The notes: generated from the letters alone by a model not told the origin. DNA of 48,128 nucleotides from Bacteroidota bacterium (GCA_029572965.1 JAKPQD010000257.1:1-48128), one strand, 5' to 3'; positions 14,560 through 23,313 are shown, numbered from the stretch's first letter. Translations and numbers: made by a program.

Positions 14560-15330
14560 ATGGCTTCTTTTTATGAATTATCAAAAACGGATCGGGCAAA
14601 CCTTGTTTCCAAAATTCATAGGGATATTTTAAGCGACCTAAGATCAGATGACTACAAAAAAACAGTTACGTATTTTAGTGATAACGATACTTATATAAGA
14701 AAATCAGCCTACCTGTCTGTCGGGAAGATCTATTTTGAATATCAGAAATTACAGTTGGAAATCATCAACACACTTAAAAATTTGTTTAAACATGAAGATT
14801 TCAAAATCCGGCAAACAGTGATTAATGCTGCCGGAGAAATAGGTAAAATTGATTTTACAATGGTGCAGTATTTTTTTGACACCGGCTTATCTGATAAACA
14901 TCATTCACCCAGAAATGCTGTTATTGGATCTATTAAAAAAATGAGTGAAGTAAATCCCGGGCCGGTTTTAAAATGGGCAAGAAAATATTTACATCATGAT
15001 GACAAAGAAATCCGGCGAGAAATCTGTCATGGTATTGAACTTCGTGGGCGAAAATTTCCCCAGGATATTTTACCGCTGCTGCAGGAATTGCAGTTTGATA
15101 AAACGGCCAGGGTTCGGAATACGCTGGTTCATGTCATCGGGCAGATAGCTTATAAAAAAGGATGCCTGGAAATCGTAATTGAACATCTTAAGACATGGAA
15201 GAACAAAGAGCTGGTCGCAGCTGCCATTGAAGAGATCATAGATGTACATAACAGATATAAAAACTTTTCTGCTATGACTCAATCTCAGGCTAAAATTTAT
15301 ATTGCAGCCAATTATAAACAAAGTTCATAA
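14560..15330 (+). CDS. HEAT-repeat protein
   Basis: A 256-residue all-helical protein built of HEAT repeats, seen as periodic helix pairs such as DNDTYIRKSAYLSVGKIYFE, HEDFKIRQTVINAAGEIGKI, HDDKEIRREICHGIELRG and KTARVRNTLVHVIGQIAYKK. It has no signal peptide. Such proteins are scaffolds or, in the AlkC/AlkD group, alkylpurine DNA glycosylases. The tryptophan and aspartate signature of AlkD is not evident here, so I call it only a HEAT-repeat protein. Confidence 0.75.
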   Translation: MASFYELSKTDRANLVSKIHRDILSDLRSDDYKKTVTYFSDNDTYIRKSAYLSVGKIYFEYQKLQLEIINTLKNLFKHEDFKIRQTVINAAGEIGKIDFTMVQYFFDTGLSDKHHSPRNAVIGSIKKMSEVNPGPVLKWARKYLHHDDKEIRREICHGIELRGRKFPQDILPLLQELQFDKTARVRNTLVHVIGQIAYKKGCLEIVIEHLKTWKNKELVAAAIEEIIDVHNRYKNFSAMTQSQAKIYIAANYKQSS

Positions 15331-15372
15331 ATACTGGGTGAACAAGAGATTCAACTGCTGCTAAACAAATGT

Positions 15373-15674
15373 ATGATCTTCAACACAGAGCACTGCTTAT
15401 TCAGTACCGGTCATAATTTACTACTGAAGTATTACTTCCAGTATCACATTGCAGGCATCACAGCACAGGAATCAGACGATTTGATCATTGACCCGGTTGA
15501 GATGGGCTGGAAATCCTTCTCAGTAAAAAACATCTGGTACCGCAACCACAACATCGATATTGAATACACCCAAAAAAAAGAATGACAATTTTTGTTGATG
15601 GAATTGTGAAAGCCAAAACAGCTGGTTTGCAGAAAATAACCATCAAAAATACCGTTACCATTAAAGTTGATTAA
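15373..15674 (+). pseudogene. Remnant of a gene C-terminus, split by a frameshift
   Basis: A frame from 15373 to 15585 encodes DDLIIDPVEMGWKSFSVKNI followed by WYRNHNIDIEYTQKKE and then stops. An overlapping frame from 15582 continues with MTIFVDGIVKAKTAGLQKI to 15674. Together they read like the C-terminal beta domain of a large carbohydrate-active enzyme (GH65/GH94-like proteins end with an L.IDP, W..F, R....I.I, VDG pattern). No catalytic domain lies upstream. I read this as the decayed tail of a deleted gene; the family guess is tentative. Confidence 0.4.
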
Positions 15675-15879
15675 TCCAGAATCAAAAAAATACAATAAAT
15701 ACATACACGCAGAGAACCTTGTAAATCAGGCAAAGAAACAATTCTGCAGATAAATAAAAATCCAACCATTCATCAGAACCCGTGACCGCTTTCTTCTCAT
15801 CTGGCAATTAAACCCTACTGCCAAATATTAATCAGTTAATTTCGCAGTATTTCGTACTAATAATCATTTCAAATAAACT

Positions 15880-16305
15880 ATGTTTTTAAAAACACTCACT
15901 GTTGCTGGGCTTGCTACTTTTGAAATATATGCAGCCATTCCTGCAGGTTTTGCTTTTGGCTTATCTCCATGGACGATCTTCTTTGCCAGTCTTACCGGCG
16001 GCCTGATCGGTGTGTTTGTAGCAGCTTTTTTAGGCGATAAGATCAGGGCCATATTTCACAAAAAAAAGCCCTCAAAAGAAATTGCCGAAAAGAAACATCC
16101 GATCATACTCCGGCTTTGGGATAAGTATGGCATGTTTGGTTTAGGTTTCTTAGGAACAGTTTCAGTTGGTGCTCCGATAAGTATAGCGGTGGGCATTGGC
16201 TTAAATACAAATATTAAAAAGCTGGCTGCCTGGTGTTGTATCGGTGTCATTACACGTTGTATAGTATTTACTTTGATTGGCTGGTATGGGCTACAGTTAT
16301 TCTAA
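15880..16305 (+). CDS. Small multidrug export protein family (PF06695-like) membrane protein
   Basis: A 141-residue membrane protein with four hydrophobic segments (about 3-22, 27-52, 84-108, 116-140). The features GLATFEIYAAIPAGFAFGLS near the N-terminus and a cytoplasmic basic loop (HKKKPSKEIAEKKH) followed by GMFGLGFLGTVSVGAPISIA match the family called putative small multi-drug export protein, related to DedA-like membrane proteins. The transported substrate is unknown and the name rests on old annotation, not on seen motifs. TAATTTCG near 15837 may be its -7 box. Confidence 0.75.
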   Translation: MFLKTLTVAGLATFEIYAAIPAGFAFGLSPWTIFFASLTGGLIGVFVAAFLGDKIRAIFHKKKPSKEIAEKKHPIILRLWDKYGMFGLGFLGTVSVGAPISIAVGIGLNTNIKKLAAWCCIGVITRCIVFTLIGWYGLQLF

Positions 16306-16638
16306 TCGGTTTCATCACAGGAATTTGGAATACCAGGAAACAAAATATATGTAGCTCAAAAAGTCTGCGAATATGAATTTCCACAACCTCAGATCAAAGA
16401 TTAAATTTCCATATTGCAACAATAGCTCAGATGGGATCATAAGAGCTAAAACTCCTTCCTGGCATGGATCTACAATAATTATATTCTCATAAAATGAAAG
16501 AAATTTTGACTTTTTTTCTGACATTTTTTTGTCCAAAAAAGACAAAATTTCATTTTTACAATACCAAAAAAGCAATGGCATAAGAGTTGATTTTTACCTT
16601 TTGAAATTTATTTTTTAACCATTAAAAAGGAGGTAAAT
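16306..16638. other. Intergenic stretch before hsp20
   Basis: About 330 AT-rich bases. TTTTTTTGTC (16524-16533) and GACAAAA (16541-16547) form a short stem with T-runs on its 5' side, so on the minus strand it could end transcription. No CIRCE-like inverted repeat is evident. The segment ends in the Shine-Dalgarno of the hsp20 gene. Confidence 0.4.
16621..16638 (+). promoter_or_regulatory. Strong Shine-Dalgarno (AAGGAGG) of the hsp20 gene
   Basis: AAAAAGGAGGTAAAT directly precedes the ATG, a perfect anti-16S match with 6 nt spacing. Bacteroidota genes generally lack such sites, and I see no comparable one elsewhere in this window. It marks the gene for unusually efficient initiation, fitting a heat-shock chaperone. 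Confidence 0.75.
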
Positions 16639-17091
16639 ATGACACTCGTAAAAAGAAATGGAAACTTCTTAAATCCATTGCCAATGCTTTTTGATGATTT
16701 CTTTAATCGGGATCTATTTAATTGGAACAATTCCAATTTCTCTGAGAGCAACACAACTATCCCGGCAGTTAACATTAAAGAAACAGCAGAAAATTATGAA
16801 GTTGAAGTTGCTGCACCCGGAATGTCTAAAAAAGATTTCAAAGTTGAGTTAGACGGAAATGCTTTAACCATCAGTTCCGAAAAAAATCAACAAAAGGAAA
16901 CAAAAGAAGAGGAAAGATACTTCCGTAGAGAATTCAGTTATCAGTCCTTCCAAAGAACTTTTAATTTACAAAAAGATGTAGTTGATATCGATAAAATTGA
17001 AGCCAGGTATGAAAACGGATTACTGCATCTTTCGATCCCAAAAAGAGAGGAAGCAAAACAGAAACCACCAAGGTTGATACAGATCTCTTAA
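16639..17091 (+). CDS. Hsp20/alpha-crystallin small heat-shock protein
   Basis: A 150-residue ATP-independent holdase that binds unfolding proteins in the cytoplasm. An N-terminal arm (LPMLFDDFFNRDLFNW) is followed by the alpha-crystallin domain at about 45-140, with VNIKETAENYEVEVAAPGMS, the A-x-x-x-n-G-v-L signature seen as ARYENGLLHLSIPK, and a C-terminal IQI tail motif used in oligomer assembly. Its length is normal. It is monocistronic: a strong ribosome binding site precedes it and a perfect hairpin terminator at 17112-17143 follows. Confidence 0.95.
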   Translation: MTLVKRNGNFLNPLPMLFDDFFNRDLFNWNNSNFSESNTTIPAVNIKETAENYEVEVAAPGMSKKDFKVELDGNALTISSEKNQQKETKEEERYFRREFSYQSFQRTFNLQKDVVDIDKIEARYENGLLHLSIPKREEAKQKPPRLIQIS

Positions 17092-17111
17092 TTACCAGCT
17101 TCCTGCTCCGG

Positions 17112-17143
17112 AAAAAAAGTTGCCATGAAAGGCAACTTTTTTT
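17112..17143 (+). terminator. Intrinsic terminator after hsp20
   Basis: AAAAAAAGTTGCC (17112-17124) and GGCAACTTTTTTT (17131-17143) form a perfect 13 bp stem around an ATGAAA loop, ending in a T-run. The A-run on the left makes it usable in both directions. Confidence 0.85.
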
Positions 17144-17484
17144 ATTTGCATAAGGCACATAGGCTACTTTGCAGCCAATACTTCGTTGAAATAATTTAAG
17201 GCCGGTTATGCCCTCAATGTTTTCCGCTACATATCATTATCCTTTATACAAGGGAGGGTAAGCAGGCTTAATATTTCACAAAAAATTCGTTCCTTTAGCC
17301 AGTATTTATATATGTGCCGGCACCATGGTAAGTCCATGTGGAGTATTAAATGGAGGGATTTTATGCACTGCCCTGTCATTCTTTTGTATGAAAAATACAA
17401 GCGAATGGCAAAATCACCCGAAAGTATGAGTGTAAAAACAGGATTTTATTTGATTTTTACTGCCTCAAACCAAAACCTTTTCAA
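17144..17484. other. Intergenic stretch before the DUF4199 gene
   Basis: About 340 bases. It holds AAAAATTCGTTCCTTTAGCC near 17280, similar to a sequence near 14440, and a GTGCCGGCAC palindrome near 17314. A 41-codon frame (17363-17488) overlaps the next start, but its product looks random. Confidence 0.35.
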
Positions 17485-18021
17485 ATGAAAAAAATAGTAC
17501 TTGTTTTCGGTATCATCGCAGGGCTGATCGTTACCGGTATGATGGCATTTTCCACTTCTTATTATTGTGCCAAGGGTGATTTTGAAGGCGGTATGATCTA
17601 TGGTTATTCTGCCATGATCATTGCCTTCTCGATGATCTTTGTAGGGATCAAATCATTCCGTGATAAACATGAAGGCGGAATTATCAGGTTCGGCAAAGCA
17701 TTTAAGGTGGGGTTTTTTATCTCGCTGGTAGCTTCAACGATCTATGTAATAGGCTGGTTGATCAATTATTATTTGTTTATACCCGATTTTATGGATAAAT
17801 ATGCTGCTGCAATGATCAGTAAGGCAAAATCCAGCGGTATCAGCGCAGACGAACTTGCAAAGAAAACAGCTGAGATGGCGCAAATGAAAGAATGGTATAA
17901 AAATCCCTTGTTCGTAATATTAATGACCTATGTTGAGATACTTCCGGTAGGCCTGATTGTTACTCTTATCAGTGCATTGATATTAAAAAGAACTACAGCA
18001 AAGCAAATGCAAAGTGCTTAA
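17485..18021 (+). CDS. DUF4199 membrane protein
   Basis: A 178-residue inner-membrane protein with four membrane helices (about 4-24, 37-56, 74-96, 143-168). It has the family hallmarks: GGMIYGYSAMIIAFSMIFVG, a loop with IIRFGKAFKVGF, and a long region with the DFMDKYAAAMISKAKSSGIS helix before the last helix. DUF4199 proteins are almost confined to Bacteroidota and have no known activity. It stands alone. Confidence 0.85.
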   Translation: MKKIVLVFGIIAGLIVTGMMAFSTSYYCAKGDFEGGMIYGYSAMIIAFSMIFVGIKSFRDKHEGGIIRFGKAFKVGFFISLVASTIYVIGWLINYYLFIPDFMDKYAAAMISKAKSSGISADELAKKTAEMAQMKEWYKNPLFVILMTYVEILPVGLIVTLISALILKRTTAKQMQSA

Positions 18022-18080
18022 TTTAGGGTACATATATTTTATTAGGGCATCAATGATCAATTGAGATAAAAACAAAAGAC

Positions 18081-18458
18081 ATGAAAAAAGTAACAGGAAT
18101 TGGCGGGATTTTCTTCAAATGCAAAGACCCAAAAGCAGTTAACGAATGGTATAAAACACATCTCGGGTTCGACACAAGCCCCTATGGAACAAGCTTTGAA
18201 TGGAGGGAAAAGGATGACAGTACAAAAAAAGGGCTTACCCAATGGAATCCCTTTGTAGAAAATACAAAATATTTTGAACCTTCTGCAAAAGACTTTATGA
18301 TAAACTATAGAGTAGAAAATTTAGAAGCACTGGTTGAGGAATTAAAAAAAGAAAACGTAACCATTGTTGATAAGATTGAAACATATGATTATGGCAAATT
18401 TGTTCATATCCTGGATATTGAAGGAAATAAAATTCAATTGTGGGAGCCTAAAGACTAG
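18081..18458 (+). CDS. VOC/glyoxalase-fold protein
   Basis: A 125-residue VOC protein: TGIGGIFFKCKDPKAVNEWY begins the first beta-alpha-beta unit and YGKFVHILDIEGNKIQLWEP closes the second, with the D-x-E-G-N-x-I-x-L-W-E strand that usually carries a metal-ligand Glu. This variant (IGGIFFKxKDP) is common in Bacteroidota. The substrate is unknown. It lies 60 bp after the DUF4199 gene in the same direction. Confidence 0.87.
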   Translation: MKKVTGIGGIFFKCKDPKAVNEWYKTHLGFDTSPYGTSFEWREKDDSTKKGLTQWNPFVENTKYFEPSAKDFMINYRVENLEALVEELKKENVTIVDKIETYDYGKFVHILDIEGNKIQLWEPKD

Positions 18459-18532
18459 AAAGGAATTGAATTTGAGAGGAATAAAAATCATAACGGATGT
18501 TATACTAAATACTACAAACTGAATTAATTTAT

Positions 18533-18931
18533 ATGAACTTTAAAAAAATCATTTGTACATTATTTTCGCTCTTCATCATTTCAGTGTGTATTTCACAAAC
18601 CAGCATTACTTCGCAGTTAATAGGGAAATGGGAAGCAAAAGACAGCGATGGAGTGACCGGAAGCCTTCATTTTATTGATAGCCTGCATGTTGCTGTAACA
18701 ATTCCGGGTCAACCCCTGCCCCAAGGCACCTATTTCATAGATACTTCAAAAGACCCGATGTGGTTTGATATAACTTTTAAACAAGGAAAGAATACACTTG
18801 TAATGAAGGGGCTTTTAAAACTCATCAACGAAACTGCTTTGAAATGGCAGATCTCAACAGAGGGTAATAGATCGGAAACGTTCAGGCAGGCAAAAACGGA
18901 TAATGTAATTGTTCTAAAAAAGAAGTCCTGA
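18533..18931 (+). CDS. Secreted lipocalin-like small protein, unknown
   Basis: A 132-residue protein with a signal peptide (IICTLFSLFIISVCISQ). The mature part starts ITSQLIGKWEAKDSDG and continues in alternating strands (TGSLHFIDSLHVAVTIPG, MWFDITFKQGKNTLVMKG, ALKWQISTEG), as expected for a small lipocalin-like barrel. No ligand can be named. It is followed by the nested inverted repeat at 18964-19033. Confidence 0.7.
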   Translation: MNFKKIICTLFSLFIISVCISQTSITSQLIGKWEAKDSDGVTGSLHFIDSLHVAVTIPGQPLPQGTYFIDTSKDPMWFDITFKQGKNTLVMKGLLKLINETALKWQISTEGNRSETFRQAKTDNVIVLKKKS

Positions 18932-18963
18932 TTTATTACGCAAATACTACAAATATGATGCTA

Positions 18964-19033
18964 CTCCCTGATTAGTTAAACCAAAAGGATTCTACAATCC
19001 TTTTGGTTATCTTTAATTACATTAATCAGGGAG
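18964..19033 (+). terminator. Nested inverted repeat / terminator next to a GTG start
   Basis: Two stems are nested. The outer arms are CTCCCTGATTA (18964-18974) and TAATCAGGGAG (19023-19033), 11 bp perfect. The inner arms are AACCAAAAGGATT (18979-18991) and AATCCTTTTGGTT (18996-19008), 13 bp perfect with a CTAC loop. The inner hairpin resembles a terminator. The outer right arm ends one base before the probable GTG start at 19035, so it could also mask initiation of the next gene. Confidence 0.65.
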
Positions 19034-19034
19034 C

Positions 19035-21509
19035 GTGCAGAAACTTAATCTTTTCGATATAAGTAGCTTTGTTTTACTCAGGCTTAACCTGTTAGCAATT
19101 AGTTTTTGCTTCCTTTTAACTGCCGATTCACAAACATGTCCTCCTAACATAGATTTTGAGAAAGGTACTTTCGAAAACTGGCAGTGCTATGTAGGCAAGT
19201 TTGCAGCTACAGGCCAATCCGGAGGAGTGCCCGTAATAACATTAACTCCTACGCAGGGCCCTATCCCCTTCCGTCATACGATGTATTCGCGGGGAGCGGG
19301 TTTCGACCCATATGGTGGGTTTCCTATTAATAGTCCGAATGCGAGCCAATATTCTATAAAATTAGGAAATGATGGCGTAGGTGCAGAGGCAGAAGGAATT
19401 TCCTGTGAGTTTGTTATTCCGGCAGGCCAAAACAACTTTGCCCTTGTTTACAATTATGCGGTTGTATTTGAAGATCCTTTTCACTTTGCAGGTAGCCAGC
19501 CAAGGATGGAAATTGAAGTGACCAATGTAACCGATCATGAAATTCTTGAGTGTTCGTCTTATACTTTTATCCCTAATGGATCTTCATTGCCTGGCTTTAA
19601 ACTATCTGCACGTGAAGCTCACCCCGGGATTCCGGTGTGGTATAAAGAATGGTCAACTGTTTCAATCAACCTTGATGGAATGGCTGGTAAAAGGATCAGG
19701 CTCTTTTTAAAAACGGCAGATTGTGCCCAGGAAGGGCATTTTGGTTATGGATATATCGATATCGATTCAGAATGCAGTGGAAACAGCCTTATTGAAATAT
19801 CCTTTTGCCCGGATGATTCAGAATTAAGTGTTACTGCACCTTATGGCTACCAGCAGTATACCTGGTACAATAGTAACTTCAGCCAGGTGATCGGCACAGG
19901 CCAGGTACTCACATTAACACCTGCACCTGCCGGAACCACCAATGTTGCAGTAATTGTAAAGCCGTATGAAGGTTATGGATGCCTCGATACCTTATACAGG
20001 ATATTACGCGATGACCTTGTAATTGTGCCCAACGCCGGAAGGGATACGGTTTCATGCAACGGCGAACAGGTTCCGATAGGCTCACCCCAGGAGCCAAATG
20101 TATTGTATAACTGGACTCCTCCCGAAGGTTTATCTGATCCACATATAGCCCAGCCAATGGCTAACCCGGTTTCCACCACAACTTATATATTACATACTTC
20201 CGGTATGGGTGGAGGTTGCCGTGATGAAGACAAAGTTATAGTAAGAACTTCTCAACTTAATAATAGTATTCAACTCATAGGAAAGGAATCATTTTGTCTG
20301 AACAGTGGTAACAGTGCCTTATTAGTAGTGAACCCTACAGATAATATTCAATGGTATAAAGATGATGTTGCTATAACAGGAGCTACGCAGTATCAATATA
20401 ATGTAACAGAAACTGGCAAGTATCATGCTGTTTTGTCAAACTCAGACGGTTGCAGGTTACTTACAGATCCAAAAAGAATAACTATATCCTCCATCCCAAA
20501 ACCCGGGTTTAATGTGCCTGTCAAAGACCAGTGCCTGTCAGGAAACAATTTTACATTTACAAATACAAGTACAAATCTTATAGGCCCTATGCAATACCGG
20601 TGGCTGTTCGGAGATGGTGCAGAAGCGAGTACAAAGGACGCTACACATAGTTACTCCAAAACAGGCACATATAAGGTAAAACTTATAGTAAGCAGTAATA
20701 CAATTTGTTCAGACAGTATAGAAACAAACGTTAACGTATATCCGAATGCCACACCGGAATTTGATGCAGCTAAGATCTGTATCGCCCTTCCATTACAGAT
20801 CATAAATAAAACTGCAGATACTTTGAATTCTCCCATTACTTATCTATGGGATCTGGGCAATGGCCAATTTTCTTCAAACAGAAATCCGCCTACTCTTATA
20901 TATGCTAACCCGGGCATTTATCAGATCAGATTATCTGTTAGCACGGCATTGTGCCCCTTACCTGTTATCACAAAATCACAAAATATAATTGTAGACATTC
21001 CCAGAAATGCTCTTACATACCCAACACAAGTGGCAGTTGAAAACCTGCCTTTGGAGTTACATGCAAGACAATTGGGAGGACCGGTTTTATGGGCACCTGC
21101 GGTATCGCTTAACAGTAATGCCATTGCTGATCCTGTATTCAGGGGTTTAGCAGAACAGCTATACAGGATAGAGATAAAATCGGAGAGCGGTTGCATCACA
21201 GTTGATACTCAATTGGTAAAAGTGATCAAGCAAATAGGCATTTATGTACCAACAGCCTTTACACCAGATGGTGATGGCGTGAACGATCTGCTACGACCAA
21301 CTATGTATGGTATTAAAAAACTGAATTATTTCAGGGTGTTTGACCGTTGGGGAAAATTGCTTTTCCATACAACAGTTTATAACGCAGGATGGGATGGCAG
21401 CTTTAAATCTGTAAAACAGGAATCACAAACTTATGTATGGATGTTCGAGGCGATCGGAGCAGATGGGAATAAATATTTCAGGAAAGGCACTACTATATTA
21501 GTGCGCTGA
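19035..21509 (+). CDS. PKD-domain protein with type IX secretion (CHU_C, type B) sorting domain
   Basis: An 824-residue cell-surface or secreted protein. After a signal peptide (about residues 13-32, NLLAISFCFLLTADSQ) comes a lectin-like first domain with CPPNIDFEKGTFENWQCYVG. Ig/PKD-like domains follow, e.g. YRWLFGDGAEASTKDATHSY and YLWDLGNGQFSSNRNPP. The last 90 residues are the CHU_C gliding-motility-type sorting domain (VPTAFTPDGDGVNDLLRP, FRVFDRWGKLLFHT, GWDGSFKS), which directs export through the type IX system. No ATG fits; a stop at 19023-19025 leaves GTG 19035 as the best start. Probably adhesin-like; no enzyme domain is seen. Confidence 0.88.
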   Translation: MQKLNLFDISSFVLLRLNLLAISFCFLLTADSQTCPPNIDFEKGTFENWQCYVGKFAATGQSGGVPVITLTPTQGPIPFRHTMYSRGAGFDPYGGFPINSPNASQYSIKLGNDGVGAEAEGISCEFVIPAGQNNFALVYNYAVVFEDPFHFAGSQPRMEIEVTNVTDHEILECSSYTFIPNGSSLPGFKLSAREAHPGIPVWYKEWSTVSINLDGMAGKRIRLFLKTADCAQEGHFGYGYIDIDSECSGNSLIEISFCPDDSELSVTAPYGYQQYTWYNSNFSQVIGTGQVLTLTPAPAGTTNVAVIVKPYEGYGCLDTLYRILRDDLVIVPNAGRDTVSCNGEQVPIGSPQEPNVLYNWTPPEGLSDPHIAQPMANPVSTTTYILHTSGMGGGCRDEDKVIVRTSQLNNSIQLIGKESFCLNSGNSALLVVNPTDNIQWYKDDVAITGATQYQYNVTETGKYHAVLSNSDGCRLLTDPKRITISSIPKPGFNVPVKDQCLSGNNFTFTNTSTNLIGPMQYRWLFGDGAEASTKDATHSYSKTGTYKVKLIVSSNTICSDSIETNVNVYPNATPEFDAAKICIALPLQIINKTADTLNSPITYLWDLGNGQFSSNRNPPTLIYANPGIYQIRLSVSTALCPLPVITKSQNIIVDIPRNALTYPTQVAVENLPLELHARQLGGPVLWAPAVSLNSNAIADPVFRGLAEQLYRIEIKSESGCITVDTQLVKVIKQIGIYVPTAFTPDGDGVNDLLRPTMYGIKKLNYFRVFDRWGKLLFHTTVYNAGWDGSFKSVKQESQTYVWMFEAIGADGNKYFRKGTTILVR

Positions 21510-21553
21510 TATCATTGGGTATTTCATGTATACTAAAATTAAAAAGATAAAAT

Positions 21554-21943
21554 ATGAAACATTTTAAATTACTATTGCTTCTTACGGTTATTTCTTTTTC
21601 ATTAGCAGGTTGCAAAAAAGATTGTCCTGCAAATCACTGTGAAGGGTTAAAAACCGCTCTGATTACAGGAGATAATACTAACCTACAATCCAGTATTGCA
21701 AACCTGATAAATAATCTTCCAAACCAGGAATACACTGAAGAGAATATTAACGCATTGGTATCTTCGGTGGCTGATCAATGTTCGATAACAACAAAAGTTA
21801 TCTGCTTCAACTGCATAATGACCTTACCGAGCGAAACTGAGATCCAATTGACCTTTACAAATAACCAATCAACTATTTCAAAGATTATAGACATTTCCCA
21901 TACAGCAGAAAATAAGATGAAATTTGTTAGCGTACATGATTAA
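21554..21943 (+). CDS. Cys-rich lipoprotein, unknown
   Basis: A 129-residue protein with a lipoprotein signal and lipobox (LLLLTVISFSLAGC, Cys about residue 19). The mature part has further Cys residues (KKDCPANHCEGLKTALI and VICFNCIMTLPS), perhaps disulfide-bonded in the periplasm. It starts 45 bp after the large T9SS cargo gene in the same direction, so it may be cotranscribed and work with it. No family recognised. Confidence 0.7.
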   Translation: MKHFKLLLLLTVISFSLAGCKKDCPANHCEGLKTALITGDNTNLQSSIANLINNLPNQEYTEENINALVSSVADQCSITTKVICFNCIMTLPSETEIQLTFTNNQSTISKIIDISHTAENKMKFVSVHD

Positions 21944-22028
21944 GAGCAGTTTTAAAAATTAGTTACTGAACTCATTGCTTCGCATGGATCTTGAACAAAG
22001 GGCCTTGTGTAATGAAACAAATAATTAT

Positions 22029-22355
22029 TTATTCAAAGAGATTGTACAAGCCATAACAAATTATCACGATAGAAACAGAGGTAAGTCCAAATAATATCCA
22101 GTTAGTAAGTGCAGGGTTTTGATTAATCAAAGTTAAAACACAGCTTAAAAAGCCGATGAAAGCCCCTACTCCTAAATAAACAAAACCATTGAACTGTCTT
22201 TTGGAATTTTTTTCTTTTTTAAATTCGGCGAGGTAGTTGCCAATCGTTTGTTCGTCATAGCCCAGGGCAAGTAAGTTTTGCTCAACCATCTGTATATCCA
22301 GGTTTTCATTGACCCACTTTTGAATCACTGATAGGTTTAAAGATTGGGATGACAT
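22029..22355 (-). CDS. Two-span membrane protein with helical N-terminal domain, unknown
   Basis: A 108-residue protein. Residues 1-50 are helical and charged (VIQKWVNENLDIQMVEQNLL, then a GYDEQTIGNYLAEFKKEK stretch), reminiscent of small UBA-like helix bundles. They are followed by two membrane helices at about 58-78 and 84-104. It has no recognised function and is transcribed opposite to its neighbours. Confidence 0.65.
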   Translation of the reverse strand: MSSQSLNLSVIQKWVNENLDIQMVEQNLLALGYDEQTIGNYLAEFKKEKNSKRQFNGFVYLGVGAFIGFLSCVLTLINQNPALTNWILFGLTSVSIVIICYGLYNLFE

Positions 22356-22573
22356 AGCAAATTATATTAATAATTACATAATAAATCTCATGCAATCAAC
22401 CCTAAGATAATACTATTTAAAATATTTTACAATGAACTATTAATAGTATTTGTATATCCTGGCAGGTTAATGCTTCCTATCGCTGTTACCATCCTGCAAC
22501 CGGAATTTCAATTCAAGTATCAGTTACGTTTACTAACTTACAGATGTGAGTATGATCATCCATTTCAACTTGT

Positions 22574-22581
22574 TAACTTTG
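22574..22581 (+). promoter_or_regulatory. -7 box (TAACTTTG) abutting the start of the YoaK-family gene
   Basis: TAACTTTG matches TAnnTTTG exactly and lies only three bases before the ATG at 22585. With the usual spacing from box to start point, the transcript would begin at or after the start codon, implying a leaderless mRNA or a later in-frame start. Confidence 0.5.
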
Positions 22582-22584
22582 TAA

Positions 22585-23313
22585 ATGTTTAAGCATCAAG
22601 GGAAAACCCGGACTTTAAATCACAATTTAAGAATCGCCTCTTTGCTGGCTTTTGTTGCCGGACTTGTAAATGTGGTAGGATTTTTAGCTGTTCAACGACT
22701 TACAACCAATGTGACCGGGCATTTTGCATTCTTTGTGGACGAATTCTTCAAATTAAATTTCCTGCAGGCTTTTATTTATTTCCTGTACATCCTTTCATTT
22801 CTTTTTGGCTCCTTTACTTCTAATTTAATAGTAGAAATAGTTTCAAGAAAAAGTGAAAGGTATATGTATGTTGTACCAACAATATTCGAAAGCTCTATAC
22901 TATTCATAATTGCGTTATCCAGCCTTTCATTGATATTAAACCATCCCAATTTAGTTGCATTTAGTTTGCTTTTTGCAATGGGACTACAAAATTCACTTGT
23001 TACATCAATTTCCAATGCTGCTGTAAGAACTACTCATTTAACGGGCCTGTTCACAGATCTTGGCATTGAACTTTCGCAACTATTCTTTTATAAAACTACA
23101 GAGCAAAAGAAAAAATTAATTTCTTCCATCAAACTCAGGTTATCCATAATAAGCTTCTTTTTTATTGGAGGAGTATTGGGCGGAGTTTCCTATACAAAGA
23201 TCGGTATCCATACATTATTGATAGGATCAGTCATTTTGATCCTCGGCCTGATATATGACGATATAAAATTCAAATTAATTTTACTGAAAAGAAAATATGC
23301 AAGTGCACAATAA
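22585..23313 (+). CDS. YoaK/DUF1275 family membrane protein
   Basis: A 242-residue membrane protein of the YoaK family with six hydrophobic segments. The opening NHNLRIASLLAFVAGLVNVV, then FLAVQRLTTNVTGHFAFFVD, and the middle AMGLQNSLVTSISNAAVRTT with HLTGLFTDLGIELSQ are the family signature; NxxTG and THLTG recur as half repeats. A transport role is assumed for the family but not shown. If transcription starts from the box at 22574-22581, the annotated ATG is essentially leaderless. Confidence 0.88.
   Translation: MFKHQGKTRTLNHNLRIASLLAFVAGLVNVVGFLAVQRLTTNVTGHFAFFVDEFFKLNFLQAFIYFLYILSFLFGSFTSNLIVEIVSRKSERYMYVVPTIFESSILFIIALSSLSLILNHPNLVAFSLLFAMGLQNSLVTSISNAAVRTTHLTGLFTDLGIELSQLFFYKTTEQKKKLISSIKLRLSIISFFFIGGVLGGVSYTKIGIHTLLIGSVILILGLIYDDIKFKLILLKRKYASAQ

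Noticed and set aside
17363-17488. 41-codon frame with a GGAGGG-like site, overlapping the start of the DUF4199 gene
   Set aside because: The product has no hydrophobic, structural or familiar pattern. The overlap may be chance; a leader peptide cannot be excluded but is not supported.
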